DNA from: Acinetobacter sp. C32I
Lineage (GTDB): Bacteria; Pseudomonadota; Gammaproteobacteria; Pseudomonadales; Moraxellaceae
Direction of reading: 5' to 3'
Length of the DNA stretch: 64,000 nucleotides
Assembly (NCBI RefSeq): GCF_023702715.1
Contig: NZ_CP098480.1
Span: 1,798,001 to 1,862,000 of the forward strand
The position numbers and the translations under genes were made by a program. The stretch's first letter is position 1. Every line of letters starts with the position of its first letter. The notes under the pieces were generated by a model. That model was not told where the DNA came from. It searched no databases and saw only the letters and a program-made list of their open reading frames with translations. Positions 49,842 to 59,706 of the stretch are shown here, piece after piece.

Positions 49842-52676
49842 TTAGAAAGAAAACTTAAGATTGAGATAATATTGACGACCACGGACATCACTGTATTTAC
49901 TGAGGTAAGACTGAGTTCCAGACATATCGACCGTGTAATCGTTAAATAAATTTTGAATACCGAAGCTCAGTTCGCTTGAGCTGTGTTTTAGCAACTTACT
50001 GCTCGGCAATTTCACTTTGGCGAAAATGTCATGGTAGATTTGATCTTCGATTTTTAATTTTTGATCGGCACGACCCGTTTGATTCAAAATCGCAGTCGCA
50101 TTAACCATGTCATAAGAACCATAATATTGACTTGCCCAACCAAAGCCCCAATTGTCATTGGCTTGTAGATAAATCGAGGCATTGGCACGATGTTTTAGCG
50201 GTGCATCGGAGACCGCGCCACCCACCACACTGACAAAATTCTTCTCTGGGTCAATCAAATTATGTTGTTGGCGATATTCATTAACATGGGTATAGCCCAA
50301 ATTAAAGGTGGTTTCTCCAATCACGCTATCAAAGCGATAATTTAAATTGGTATCAATCCCACTGGTTTTAAGGTTTAAAGCGTTGAATGGCGTGATATCA
50401 ATTGAAACCACATCGCCAGCTTGATTGCGTTGAATGCGGCTACCATATTTGCTTTGATTGTCTAAAATATATTGCGCACTGATCGAACTGATATTATTGG
50501 TTTTTTTGATGTTGTAATAATCAATCGATAGGCGTAGATCAGGAATCGCCTCTGGGGTTAACACAATCCCAGCATTAATACTTTTTGAACTTTCTGGCGT
50601 CAGATCTGGATTGCCCCCAGAAATGCTTTCATAGGTGCTAATGATTTTACCCGTTGCTGGATCAGTTAATGTCGCTCCCGTCACTTGGGTCGAAGTCGCT
50701 TGAGAGATCTGCGAAACCGATGGTGTAACAAAGCCTTCACTATAAGACGCACGGAACATCAATTGGTCATTCGGTGCGAAGCGGAAACCTACTGTTGGCG
50801 TGATCGCATCAAATTTTGATTTACCCGAATCGCTATAATTTAAGAACTTGGAACGGTAGCCCGTAGCAGGATCAATTTTACTGTCATATTGCGGTATCTT
50901 GGCTTGGACATTGAAATCCTCATAACGTGCAGCCAATTGCACATCCAGTAATTTGGCGAAAGGTAAATTCAGCTCAGGTGAAATCACTGGAATGTTAAAT
51001 TCCGTGTGAACACTGGATGCATTGCTCTTACGTTCAGTCGGCTTCACCCAAGGATTGTCGACATGTTGATGATCCGCAAAGCCTTCACTTTCATAACGGC
51101 GATGCTCAATCCCCGTTGCCAATCGAATATCGCCTGCATACCATTTTGCAATTGGCCCTGTGGCTCGAATTGAGAAATCATTTAAGGTCTGCTGTGTATT
51201 ATTTTTTGGATAGTTCCAGTATTTTGAAATTAGGTCGGTTGGTGTGGTGGTGAAATCTTGCAAAAAATCAATTGCATTATTGGCAGTATCTTTGTTCCAT
51301 GCACTGGCTTTCGGATTTTTGCTGCCTTGACGCGTATAACGTTGACGAATATCCGATTTACTCCATGCATAATCTGCCGAGAGTATCCATTCTGGTGTCA
51401 GGTCAAAGGTAAAGCCCGTCGCAACTTTCTTCTGGGTGGTTTCAAAGGTGTCCTTGGCAAAGCCACCTAGGCTATCCAAACGCATTGGATAATTCACCAG
51501 AATATCCTTGCCAAAAGGATTACGTGGACTATCTTTGCTCATTGTTACCACGTTATAACCGTGCGGAGAGGTATTAAATGACCAACCCTCTTCTTTTTCA
51601 TAGCCCGCCTCAAGAAACACATTCAGACGATCAGTAAAATCACGATTTAAAGAAAGACCAAAGGCTTCGGTCTTGGTATCGTAAAGCAAAGCCTCTTTAC
51701 CTGACCAGCCACTCACCCCGTCTGACAAACCCAATGCATAGCCTTGGCCCAGTTTGCTCAGATCGCCATTCCAACCTTTGGGAAGATGTGCCATAGATGA
51801 GCCCCATCCTGGTACTAATTCAGAACCATCTTTACTACGAATATTGGTTAAATTACCTGTAGGCGGGTTGACCTTGTCCCCAATAAGACTATTTGGATTA
51901 TTTTTTAAAATATTTTGGCGTGACTTACTTTTCCAGTCACGTTCGCTCGCTAGCAAACTATCTTGATCTTTTTTAGAAGCAGTCAACATCACATGGGTAC
52001 GACCATCTTCCAGAGAAAAGCCTGAAACCAAATTAAAAGACTTGGCAGGTTGTTGATTATCCACTGTATCGCTATAGCGCACATTCACTTCGGTGCCGAC
52101 ATAGTCTTTACGCAAAATCACATTGATGACACCACCAATCGCCCCACTGCCATAAATCGCAGCAGCTGATGTCGGTAATACTTCAATCCGTTCAATTGCA
52201 GCCAAAGGAATATTATTTAAATTAGGCTGATCGGTAGATTCAGAAGTACCACGGCTACCTGTTCCCGCGCTACGGCGACCATTAATCAACACTAGAGTTT
52301 GACTGGCACCAAGTCCACGTAAATTAATTTGACTTGATGTGCCAGAGAAATAACTGGAATTATTGGTTGAGGTTGCCATTGGCAATACTTTAGATAATAA
52401 CTCAGTGACTGTGGTGGTACCTGAGCGCTCAATCTCTTCCCGCTCGATCATGGTGTAGGCTTGGACATCGTCTTCACTACGTGGAATATCCATATTGCCC
52501 GATTTATAGGCAACATCAGCGTTGCTTGCCGTCACTGCAATGGTCGGCAGCGTCGAGGCTTTATCTGCACTGTCCTGTGCAAATACGTGTGGAGATGACA
52601 ACACCAATAAAACCGAAGTACAAAGTGTTGTTCTAATAAATTGAGATGATTTAAGAGAGATATTTTGTTCTAACAC
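49842..52676 (-). CDS. Large TonB-dependent receptor of the Fur-controlled operon
   Basis: 944 residues, larger than usual siderophore receptors. Signal peptide ends near SSPHVFAQDS. The plug has EREEIERSGTTTVTELLSKV, LRGLGASQTLVLINGRRSAG and AIERIEVLPTSAAAIYGSGAIGGVIN, a pattern of the large receptors that carry xenosiderophores or other bulky ligands. The barrel ends in YLNLKFSF with terminal Phe. There is no STN domain. The start is GTG with AAGG 7 bases upstream. First gene of the operon, 66 bases past a near-consensus Fur box, so repressed by iron. Confidence 0.9.
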   Translation of the reverse strand: MLEQNISLKSSQFIRTTLCTSVLLVLSSPHVFAQDSADKASTLPTIAVTASNADVAYKSGNMDIPRSEDDVQAYTMIEREEIERSGTTTVTELLSKVLPMATSTNNSSYFSGTSSQINLRGLGASQTLVLINGRRSAGTGSRGTSESTDQPNLNNIPLAAIERIEVLPTSAAAIYGSGAIGGVINVILRKDYVGTEVNVRYSDTVDNQQPAKSFNLVSGFSLEDGRTHVMLTASKKDQDSLLASERDWKSKSRQNILKNNPNSLIGDKVNPPTGNLTNIRSKDGSELVPGWGSSMAHLPKGWNGDLSKLGQGYALGLSDGVSGWSGKEALLYDTKTEAFGLSLNRDFTDRLNVFLEAGYEKEEGWSFNTSPHGYNVVTMSKDSPRNPFGKDILVNYPMRLDSLGGFAKDTFETTQKKVATGFTFDLTPEWILSADYAWSKSDIRQRYTRQGSKNPKASAWNKDTANNAIDFLQDFTTTPTDLISKYWNYPKNNTQQTLNDFSIRATGPIAKWYAGDIRLATGIEHRRYESEGFADHQHVDNPWVKPTERKSNASSVHTEFNIPVISPELNLPFAKLLDVQLAARYEDFNVQAKIPQYDSKIDPATGYRSKFLNYSDSGKSKFDAITPTVGFRFAPNDQLMFRASYSEGFVTPSVSQISQATSTQVTGATLTDPATGKIISTYESISGGNPDLTPESSKSINAGIVLTPEAIPDLRLSIDYYNIKKTNNISSISAQYILDNQSKYGSRIQRNQAGDVVSIDITPFNALNLKTSGIDTNLNYRFDSVIGETTFNLGYTHVNEYRQQHNLIDPEKNFVSVVGGAVSDAPLKHRANASIYLQANDNWGFGWASQYYGSYDMVNATAILNQTGRADQKLKIEDQIYHDIFAKVKLPSSKLLKHSSSELSFGIQNLFNDYTVDMSGTQSYLSKYSDVRGRQYYLNLKFSF

Positions 52677-52741
52677 GTAAGAACCTTAATTCATTATTAA
52701 AAATTTCGTGAATAATACACAAAACAAACAAAAATGACAAT

Positions 52742-52760
52742 AATAATGATAATTATTATC
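52742..52760 (-). promoter_or_regulatory. Fur box of the receptor-DUF3649-PepSY-DUF3325 operon
   Basis: AATAATGATAATTATTATC matches the 19-base Fur consensus at 17 positions; the two differences are at the first base and at the base before the last six. It lies 66-84 bases ahead of the GTG. Confidence 0.9.
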
Positions 52761-52934
52761 AATAATAACATTAGCGCCCCATATTCCTCCATATTTTAAA
52801 GTGATCAATAACAACAAAAGCTTATGAAATGGGAGAACGTGATCAATTCGTCTTAACAGCGGATAAAGCACCTAATTTTAGGAAGATGTGGAGCCAAGTG
52901 TTTGCAGTTTTTAGTGATTATGATTAAAAAAATA

Positions 52935-52970
52935 AGCCCATCTTTTTCACGAATTTGAATAAGATGGGCT
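52935..52970 (-). terminator. Terminator of the OprD-type porin gene
   Basis: AGCCCATCTT pairs with AAGATGGGCT around a 16-base loop and is followed on the minus strand by TTATTTTTTT. It lies 27 bases past the porin stop. Confidence 0.85.
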
Positions 52971-52996
52971 GTTCAATTCTTGTATTGAATCGACAA

Positions 52997-54262
52997 TTAA
53001 AACTTATGTGTATACGTCGTCATAATTCGATTTTCGACAAAATCTGTGCCAGGGTTATTGCCTGCTCCATATTTAATATCAGCTCGAATATGCCGCCATT
53101 CAAAGCCCAAGCCTTTCAATTTACCTTCTGGTACGGTGTAATTGACGATCACATTCTTCTCAGTTTCTTTATTATCCTTAAAGCCTTCCCGATAGATTTC
53201 ACTGCCATTTAAATAACGTAAAGTCAGTTTTAACCCGGGAATACCTTGCTCTTTAAAGTCATAACTATATAAAACATGCCAAGTGAACTCTTTGGCTTTG
53301 TAGAAAGCAATTGCAGACCAACTCTGTAAATAGGCTTGTGGTACATAACCGTTCAACAAGGGAATATTGTCCTCACCCATATGCTTTTGCAGACCCGTCA
53401 AAATGGTATGTGGTCCATTTTGCACACTGGCTTGCAGACCAATTGACTGGACATCAATATCGCCAAAATAGGCATCCCCATCTTCTTTATAATTAAAATA
53501 GCGGGCATCCACTTTAAGCTTGCTTTTGTTGACCGTTTCCGTAAAGGCCGCACTCAAATATTGTTGTTGATAAATATCTTCGAGCTGCCCAAACCAATAA
53601 GAACCCGTTAACTGAGGGGTAAAATTATAATCGAGGCCCAGAAAATTCAGCCCGTCACTTCTTTTGTTTGGGTCTGTCGAGTTGCCTAAGGTAAATTTTC
53701 GATATTCATCATCATCTCGGGCATTCACATGGGTAAAACGCCCTGCCGACACTTTTAAATTTTTAATGTCTTTGCTTTCGAGCATTGCACCCGCATAGGT
53801 GGTGACCAATTGCCGAGAATCATCAATAAACAGTACCGGTGTTTTTGGGAAAAGCTCACCGACTTTCAGTTCAGTATTGTGATATTTAAATTTTAAAGTT
53901 GCGCCTAATTTTAAATAATCACGCTCCTGCCGACCTTCGTGCTGATCATATTTAAATACGGTATCCAGACGTTCATCATAGCGATCCGTTAAACGCAATG
54001 CATATTGAAACCCCAAATCCAAACCGACTTGAAGCGGTGTATCGGTATAGCCAGATTCAAAACGTCCTGTCATCGCCTGAGACCAACTGCCCAGATCTTT
54101 ATTGGTATTTTCAAAATCGCGTTCTAAATAAAAATTACGTAGATAAATGCTTTTTTCGCTGTCTTCAAAAAAATCTGCATAAGCCACATTGATATTTAGA
54201 CAGCCAAAGAGTGTATATAGGGCTACGCGCTGTGCTTTATACAGCGTATCTGGTTTTAACAT
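52997..54262 (-). CDS. OprD-family outer-membrane porin, likely for aromatic acids
   Basis: 421 residues. A signal peptide (ending NVAYAD) is followed by an OprD-like 18-strand barrel: the opening SIYLRNFYLERDF, repeated aromatic-ended strands, HVLYSYDFKEQGIPGLKLTLRY and the C-terminal MTTYTHKF with terminal Phe. OprD/BenP/VanP-type porins admit aromatic acids. Position beside catM and an operator-like element resembling those of the cat genes support uptake of benzoate-like or other cat-pathway precursors. The exact substrate is inference. It has its own terminator. Confidence 0.87.
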   Translation of the reverse strand: MLKPDTLYKAQRVALYTLFGCLNINVAYADFFEDSEKSIYLRNFYLERDFENTNKDLGSWSQAMTGRFESGYTDTPLQVGLDLGFQYALRLTDRYDERLDTVFKYDQHEGRQERDYLKLGATLKFKYHNTELKVGELFPKTPVLFIDDSRQLVTTYAGAMLESKDIKNLKVSAGRFTHVNARDDDEYRKFTLGNSTDPNKRSDGLNFLGLDYNFTPQLTGSYWFGQLEDIYQQQYLSAAFTETVNKSKLKVDARYFNYKEDGDAYFGDIDVQSIGLQASVQNGPHTILTGLQKHMGEDNIPLLNGYVPQAYLQSWSAIAFYKAKEFTWHVLYSYDFKEQGIPGLKLTLRYLNGSEIYREGFKDNKETEKNVIVNYTVPEGKLKGLGFEWRHIRADIKYGAGNNPGTDFVENRIMTTYTHKF

Positions 54263-54448
54263 GGGAAATCCTTTCCTGAGTATTTGAAATTCTTATTCAT
54301 TCACGCTGAGAGTTAAGACCGTCCTCACAACTGAGACCATACTTGCCGATACCTTTAAAACTGACATAAATTCAGAAAGATATATTTGAGTAAATATTGG
54401 CCACACCTTATTATTTGAATTATTAATGTAATTTTCCATAGATAATGA

Positions 54449-54473
54449 AGTATATAGTTATACCTTTTAAGTC
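54449..54473 (-). promoter_or_regulatory. CatM-like operator element before the porin gene
   Basis: The minus strand reads TTAAAAGGTATA, then two A/C-T bases and ATATAC. On + the segment 54459-54473 is ATAC-N7-GTCT with the same spacer as the catB operator, one base off ATAC-N7-GTAT. It lies about 190-210 bases ahead of the porin start. Confidence 0.5.
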
Positions 54474-54552
54474 TAGTTTTAGGTCATTTTCACCACAATT
54501 AAAAAAGCGATCATGATGACCGCTGATAAATAAACTTGGTGCCTAGCGTGGC

Positions 54553-55470
<918 letters not shown>

Positions 55471-55475
55471 TTAAT

Positions 55476-55490
55476 ATACCTTTTAAGTAT
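55476..55490 (+). promoter_or_regulatory. CatM operator site 1 (catM-catB)
   Basis: ATAC-CTTTTAA-GTAT, a perfect match to the ATAC-N7-GTAT dyad bound by CatM/BenM. It lies 6 bases from the catM start, so it should mediate both autoregulation and catB activation. A half-site ATAC follows at 55497-55500. Confidence 0.85.
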
Positions 55491-55527
55491 CTAAAAATAC
55501 CAAATTCAGCCTAGTTATAGATATTAC

Positions 55528-55542
55528 ATTAATTTAGGGTAT
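55528..55542 (+). promoter_or_regulatory. CatM operator site 3 near the catB promoter
   Basis: ATTA-N7-GTAT, an imperfect dyad of the type found at the promoter-proximal CatM site. It lies 33-47 bases ahead of the catB ATG, where inducer-shifted binding would activate transcription. Confidence 0.65.
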
Positions 55543-55574
55543 GTAAATAGCTTAGGACGAAAGAAATACCAAAG

Positions 55575-56684
55575 ATGTATAAATCCATAGAAACCCTACT
55601 TGTCGAGATTCCAACCATCCGCCCACATAAGATGGCGGTTGCAACCATGCAAACCCAAACCTTAGTCCTCATTAAAGTGACAACAGCAGATGGTTTGATT
55701 GGTTGGGGTGAAGCAACGACTATTGGTGGCTTGGGTTATGGAGATGAAAGTCCTGAAAGTGTCAAAACCAATATTGAGCACTACTTTTCGCCATTGTTAA
55801 AAAGCTTGGACAGTTTTAATGTGGCTCAGACCCTACAGGCCATTCAACACAGTATCAATGGGAACCGCTTTGCTAAATGTGCTATTCAAACGGCGTTACT
55901 GGATATTCAGGCACAACGTTTAGGTCTACCACTCAGTGAAGTGTTAGGTGGGCGCCTACGTGATAGCGTTCCTGTACTTTGGGTTCTAGCCTCTGGGAAT
56001 ACTGAAAAGGACATTGCTGAAGCAGAAAAAATGGTTGCGTTAAAACGCCACAATGTGTTCAAGCTCAAGATCGGCTCTCGCCCCGTTGAGCAGGATGTTG
56101 AACATGTACTGGCAATTAAGCAAGCCTTGGGCGCAGAGGTTTCGATTCGTGTTGATGTCAACCGTGCATGGTCTGAGTTGAATGCGATTAAAGGGATTCA
56201 AATGCTTCAGGATGGCGGTGTTGATCTGATTGAGCAACCGTGTGCAATTCATAATATTGATGCCATGCAACGTCTGACCCGTAAATTTGATATTGCCATT
56301 ATGGCGGATGAATCTTTAACCGGTCCGCAAAGTGCTTATCAACTGGCAAAAAGCAATGCCGCCTCAGTGTTTGCAGTAAAAATTGCACAATCAGGTGGTC
56401 TGATTGAAGCCTGTGAAGTCGGGAAAATTGCCAATCTGGCAGGGATTGATCTTTACGGTGGCACCATGTTGGAAGGTCCAGTTGGCACCATTGCTTCCGC
56501 ACATGCCTTCTCTACTTTTAGCAATTTAGCCGCTGGTACGGAACTGTTTGGTCCGCTACTACTCACGGAAGAAATTTTAAAAACACCGCTTCAATATGGC
56601 AATTTTGAACTCAAAATTCCAACTGGCTCGGGTCTCGGTATTGAACTGGATGAAGACAAAATCGACAACTTACGTCGTCAATAA
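55575..56684 (+). CDS. catB: Muconate cycloisomerase CatB
   Basis: 369 residues. It lactonises cis,cis-muconate to muconolactone in the catechol branch. Enolase-superfamily MLE: N-terminal capping domain, catalytic KLK at residues 163-165 in FKLKIG, metal ligands in RVDVNRAW, DLIEQPC and IMADESL, and VFAVKIAQSGG. First gene of the cat operon with CatM operators upstream. An AAGAAATACC stretch precedes the ATG. Confidence 0.96.
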   Translation: MYKSIETLLVEIPTIRPHKMAVATMQTQTLVLIKVTTADGLIGWGEATTIGGLGYGDESPESVKTNIEHYFSPLLKSLDSFNVAQTLQAIQHSINGNRFAKCAIQTALLDIQAQRLGLPLSEVLGGRLRDSVPVLWVLASGNTEKDIAEAEKMVALKRHNVFKLKIGSRPVEQDVEHVLAIKQALGAEVSIRVDVNRAWSELNAIKGIQMLQDGGVDLIEQPCAIHNIDAMQRLTRKFDIAIMADESLTGPQSAYQLAKSNAASVFAVKIAQSGGLIEACEVGKIANLAGIDLYGGTMLEGPVGTIASAHAFSTFSNLAAGTELFGPLLLTEEILKTPLQYGNFELKIPTGSGLGIELDEDKIDNLRRQ

Positions 56685-56698
56685 TTTAAGGAGTTGCC

Positions 56699-56989
56699 AT
56701 GCTTTTTCATGTACGAATGGATGTAAATATCCCGCTCGATATGCCAGTTGAACAAGCCAATCAAATTAAAGCTGTTGAAAAGGCCTATTCACAAGATTTA
56801 CAGCGTCAAGGTAAATGGCGTCATATCTGGCGCATCACTGGACAATACTCAAATATCAGTATCTTTGATGTGGAAAGCAATGAGGAACTGCACAATATTT
56901 TACAGGGACTACCGTTGTATCCCTACATGAATATTGAAGTGATGGCGATGAATCGTCACCCATCAGCCATCCGCGAAGACGATAGCTAA
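56699..56989 (+). CDS. catC: Muconolactone delta-isomerase CatC
   Basis: 96 residues, the usual size. It isomerises muconolactone to 3-oxoadipate enol-lactone. The opening MLFHVRMDVNIPLDMP, ending a strand-turn, and the segment WRITGQYSNISIFDVESNEEL are typical (here WRHIWRITGQYSN). It assembles as a decamer. AAGGAG lies just before the ATG; 14 bases after catB. Confidence 0.95.
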   Translation: MLFHVRMDVNIPLDMPVEQANQIKAVEKAYSQDLQRQGKWRHIWRITGQYSNISIFDVESNEELHNILQGLPLYPYMNIEVMAMNRHPSAIREDDS

Positions 56990-57108
56990 AGCCCATCGTG
57001 GCATCAGGATCGCAACAGAATTTGAACAAGGAATGTGGCAAGCCAAGCAAGCAGCAAAACAGCAAGTCCGCGAGCCACCAAAAATTATCATACTTCAGGA
57101 GAATATGT

Positions 57109-58029
57109 ATGAACCGTCAAGAAATCGATGCACTGGTTAAAAAAATGAATGTGGATACCGCAACAGGTGAAGTCAATCCACGTGTACAACAAATCGTGGT
57201 TCGTCTGCTCGGTGATCTTTTTCAGGCGATTGAAGATTTGGACATCTCACAAAGTGAGCTATGGAAAGGTCTGGAATACTTTACCGATGCAGGCCAAGCC
57301 AATGAACTTGGCCTATTGGCGGCAGGTTTAGGTCTTGAGCATTATCTAGATTTACGTGCTGATGAAGCAGATGCCAAAGCAGGCATTACGGGTGGAACTC
57401 CACGTACCATCGAAGGCCCACTGTATGTGGCTGGGGCGCCTGAATCTGTTGGTTTTGCCCGTATGGATGACGGTTCTGAATCAGACAAAGTCGATACCTT
57501 ATTCATCGAAGGCACTGTCACTGATCCTGAAGGTCATATTATCGAAGGCGCTAAAGTCGAAGTTTGGCATGCCAACAGCCTAGGTAACTATTCATTCTTT
57601 GATAAGTCGCAATCTGACTTTAACTTACGCCGTACCATTTTATCTGATACCAACGGTCACTATGTGGCACAAACCACTATGCCTGTCGGTTATGGCTGCC
57701 CACCAGAAGGGACCACACAAGCAGTACTGAACTTGCTTGGCCGTCACGGTAACCGCCCTTCTCATGTGCACTATTTTGTGTCTGCACCAGGCTATCGTAA
57801 ATTAACCACGCAGTTCAATATCGAAGGTGATCAATACCTATGGGATGACTTTGCATTTGCAACACGTGAAGGCTTGGTCGCAACTGCTGTGGATGTGACT
57901 GATGAAGCTGAACTTGCTCGTCGTGGTGTGAATAAGCCATTCAAACACATTACCTTTAATGTTGAATTGGTGGCAGAAAAAACAGGTGCGCCAACTACCG
58001 AAGTTGACCGTCGTCGTGTCGGTGCTTAA
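57109..58029 (+). CDS. catA: Catechol 1,2-dioxygenase CatA
   Basis: 306 residues. Intradiol ring cleavage of catechol to cis,cis-muconate, with non-haem Fe(III). Ligands are visible: Tyr161 (LGNYSFF), Tyr195 (PVGYGCPPEG), His219 and His221 (PSHVHYF). The helical N-terminal dimer domain with its lipid tunnel precedes. I place the start at 57109 behind AGGAGAA (57097-57103); an upstream in-frame ATG at 56998 lacks a site and overlaps the intergenic region. It is unusual that catA sits between catC and catI; in A. baylyi ADP1, as I recall, it is separate from catBCIJFD. Confidence 0.96.
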   Translation: MNRQEIDALVKKMNVDTATGEVNPRVQQIVVRLLGDLFQAIEDLDISQSELWKGLEYFTDAGQANELGLLAAGLGLEHYLDLRADEADAKAGITGGTPRTIEGPLYVAGAPESVGFARMDDGSESDKVDTLFIEGTVTDPEGHIIEGAKVEVWHANSLGNYSFFDKSQSDFNLRRTILSDTNGHYVAQTTMPVGYGCPPEGTTQAVLNLLGRHGNRPSHVHYFVSAPGYRKLTTQFNIEGDQYLWDDFAFATREGLVATAVDVTDEAELARRGVNKPFKHITFNVELVAEKTGAPTTEVDRRRVGA

Positions 58030-58148
58030 CACCACAAATTTACTGTGAGCTAGACCTTAGCTCACAGTTTTTAAATTTCTATGCATACCCGTTTATACAG
58101 CAATTCGTATGTATAGAAATTTGAAAACATGGATAAAAGGTTGGCCTT

Positions 58149-58838
58149 ATGATTGATAAAAGTACCCTCACATTGACTGAGGCACTGTCACAGATCAAGG
58201 ATGGTGCAACCATCATGATTGGTGGCTTTGGCACCGCAGGACAACCCGCTGAACTGATTGACGGATTGATCGAACTTGGGATTAAAGACCTTGTCATTGT
58301 CAATAATAATGCAGGCAATGGCGATTATGGTTTGGCCAAACTACTCAAAACAGGTGCGGTACGTAAAATCATCTGTTCCTTCCCCCGTCAATCGGATTCA
58401 TGGGTATTCGATGAACTGTACCGTGCGGGCAAGATTGAACTGGAATTGGTGCCACAAGGCAATCTGGCGTGCCGTATTCAAGCTGCGGGCATGGGCCTCG
58501 GTGCAGTTTTTACCCCAACTGGCTTCGGTACCTTACTGGCAGAGGGCAAAGAAACCCGTCATATCGATGGCAAAGACTATGTACTTGAATATCCAATCAA
58601 AGCCGACTTTGCCTTAATCAAAGCACACAAAGGTGATCGTTGGGGCAATGTGGTTTATAACAAATCTGCACGTAACTTTGGCCCAATCATGGCGATGGCA
58701 GCAGATATCACTATTGCCCAAGTCTCAGAACTGGTCGAACTCGGTCAGCTAGATCCTGAACATATCATTACCCCTGGGATTTTTGTACAGCATGTGGTCG
58801 CTGTTGATGCAGTTAATGGCACAGGAGCAGAACAATGA
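58149..58838 (+). CDS. catI: 3-oxoadipate CoA-transferase subunit A, CatI
   Basis: 229 residues. With CatJ it moves CoA from succinyl-CoA to 3-oxoadipate. Class I CoA-transferase alpha subunit: IMIGGFGTAGQPAELID (glycine loop), NNNAGNGDYGLA and FSPTGFGTLLAEGKE-like FTPTGFGTLLAEGKE. Paralogue of PcaI. It overlaps catJ by 4 bases. The gap of 119 bases after catA could hold a weak internal promoter or processing site, but I see none. Confidence 0.93.
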   Translation: MIDKSTLTLTEALSQIKDGATIMIGGFGTAGQPAELIDGLIELGIKDLVIVNNNAGNGDYGLAKLLKTGAVRKIICSFPRQSDSWVFDELYRAGKIELELVPQGNLACRIQAAGMGLGAVFTPTGFGTLLAEGKETRHIDGKDYVLEYPIKADFALIKAHKGDRWGNVVYNKSARNFGPIMAMAADITIAQVSELVELGQLDPEHIITPGIFVQHVVAVDAVNGTGAEQ

Positions 58839-59488
58839 GCTATCAAAAATTAAGCCGTGACCAGATTGCTGAACGTGTGGCGCAAGACATTCCCGATGGT
58901 GCTTATGTCAATCTCGGCATAGGCCTGCCAACCAAAATTTCCAATTATCTTCCTGCGGACAAAGATGTATTTCTGCATTCGGAAAATGGCTTGCTGGCTT
59001 TTGGCCCGCCACCTGCCAAAGGTGAAGAAGATCCAGAACTGATCAATGCAGGTAAAGAATATGTGACCATGCTCACAGGCGGCAGTTTTTTCCATCATGG
59101 TGATTCCTTTGCCATGATGCGTGGTGGACATTTGGATATCGCGGTACTGGGTGCTTTCCAAGTGGCAGCCAATGGTGATTTAGCCAACTGGCATACCGGT
59201 GCGGCAGATGCGATTCCTGCGGTGGGTGGTGCCATGGACCTCGCTGTTGGTGCCAAGAAAGTATTTATCACCACCGATCACAACACCAAGCAAGGTGAAC
59301 CCAAGATTGTTGAAACGCTTTCATATCCAGCCACAGGCTTGAAATGTGTCGATCGTATTTATACCGACCTGTGTGTGATTGATGTGACCACGGACGGCTT
59401 AAAAGTGATTGAGAAAGTGGATGGTTTGAGCTTTGAGGAGTTGCAGGCGTTGACGGGTGCTCAATTGATTGACGCGACGCAAGGATAA
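58835..59488 (+). CDS. catJ: 3-oxoadipate CoA-transferase subunit B, CatJ
   Basis: 217 residues. Beta subunit of the CoA-transferase; the catalytic Glu is in LHSENGLLAFGP and the glycine loop in YVNLGIGLPTKISNY. MLTGGSFFHHGDSFAMMRGG is family-typical. It starts within the end of catI. A 218-base gap with three hairpins separates it from catF. Confidence 0.93.
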   Translation: MSYQKLSRDQIAERVAQDIPDGAYVNLGIGLPTKISNYLPADKDVFLHSENGLLAFGPPPAKGEEDPELINAGKEYVTMLTGGSFFHHGDSFAMMRGGHLDIAVLGAFQVAANGDLANWHTGAADAIPAVGGAMDLAVGAKKVFITTDHNTKQGEPKIVETLSYPATGLKCVDRIYTDLCVIDVTTDGLKVIEKVDGLSFEELQALTGAQLIDATQG

Positions 59489-59546
59489 TGTTTACACAGC
59501 CACTAATTACCGGTTACAGCAGAGGCTTTTTTGTATAGGCATTGCC

Positions 59547-59638
59547 TTACTTTTTAAGGATAAAAAGTAACAAAAATCCTTTGTTGGACTGATGGTATAT
59601 CCATATACCACAGCCCAACAGGCGGCATCCATGCCGCC
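59547..59638. repeat. Tandem three-hairpin element between catJ and catF
   Basis: Three adjacent inverted repeats. (1) TTACTTTTTA / TAAAAAGTAA around AGGA (59547-59570). (2) A long imperfect hairpin 59582-59620: TGTTGG, CTG and TGGTATAT pair with ATATACCA, CAG and CCAACA, loop CC. (3) GGCGGCAT / ATGCCGCC around CC (59621-59638), touching the second. No reading frame fits. It looks like a REP- or MITE-like intergenic repeat and may shape mRNA stability or expression of catFD. Confidence 0.6.
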
Positions 59639-59706
59639 GCCGCGAAATACTTAGAGTGAAATTGAATCCAACTGAGCCAGACATGGATTGAAGGAAAATA
59701 TTTAAA

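Noticed and set aside
56998..57108. Upstream in-frame extension of catA
   Set aside because: No ribosome binding site; the extension is Lys/Gln-rich and unlike CatA N-termini. The AGGAGAA-preceded ATG at 57109 fits family length.
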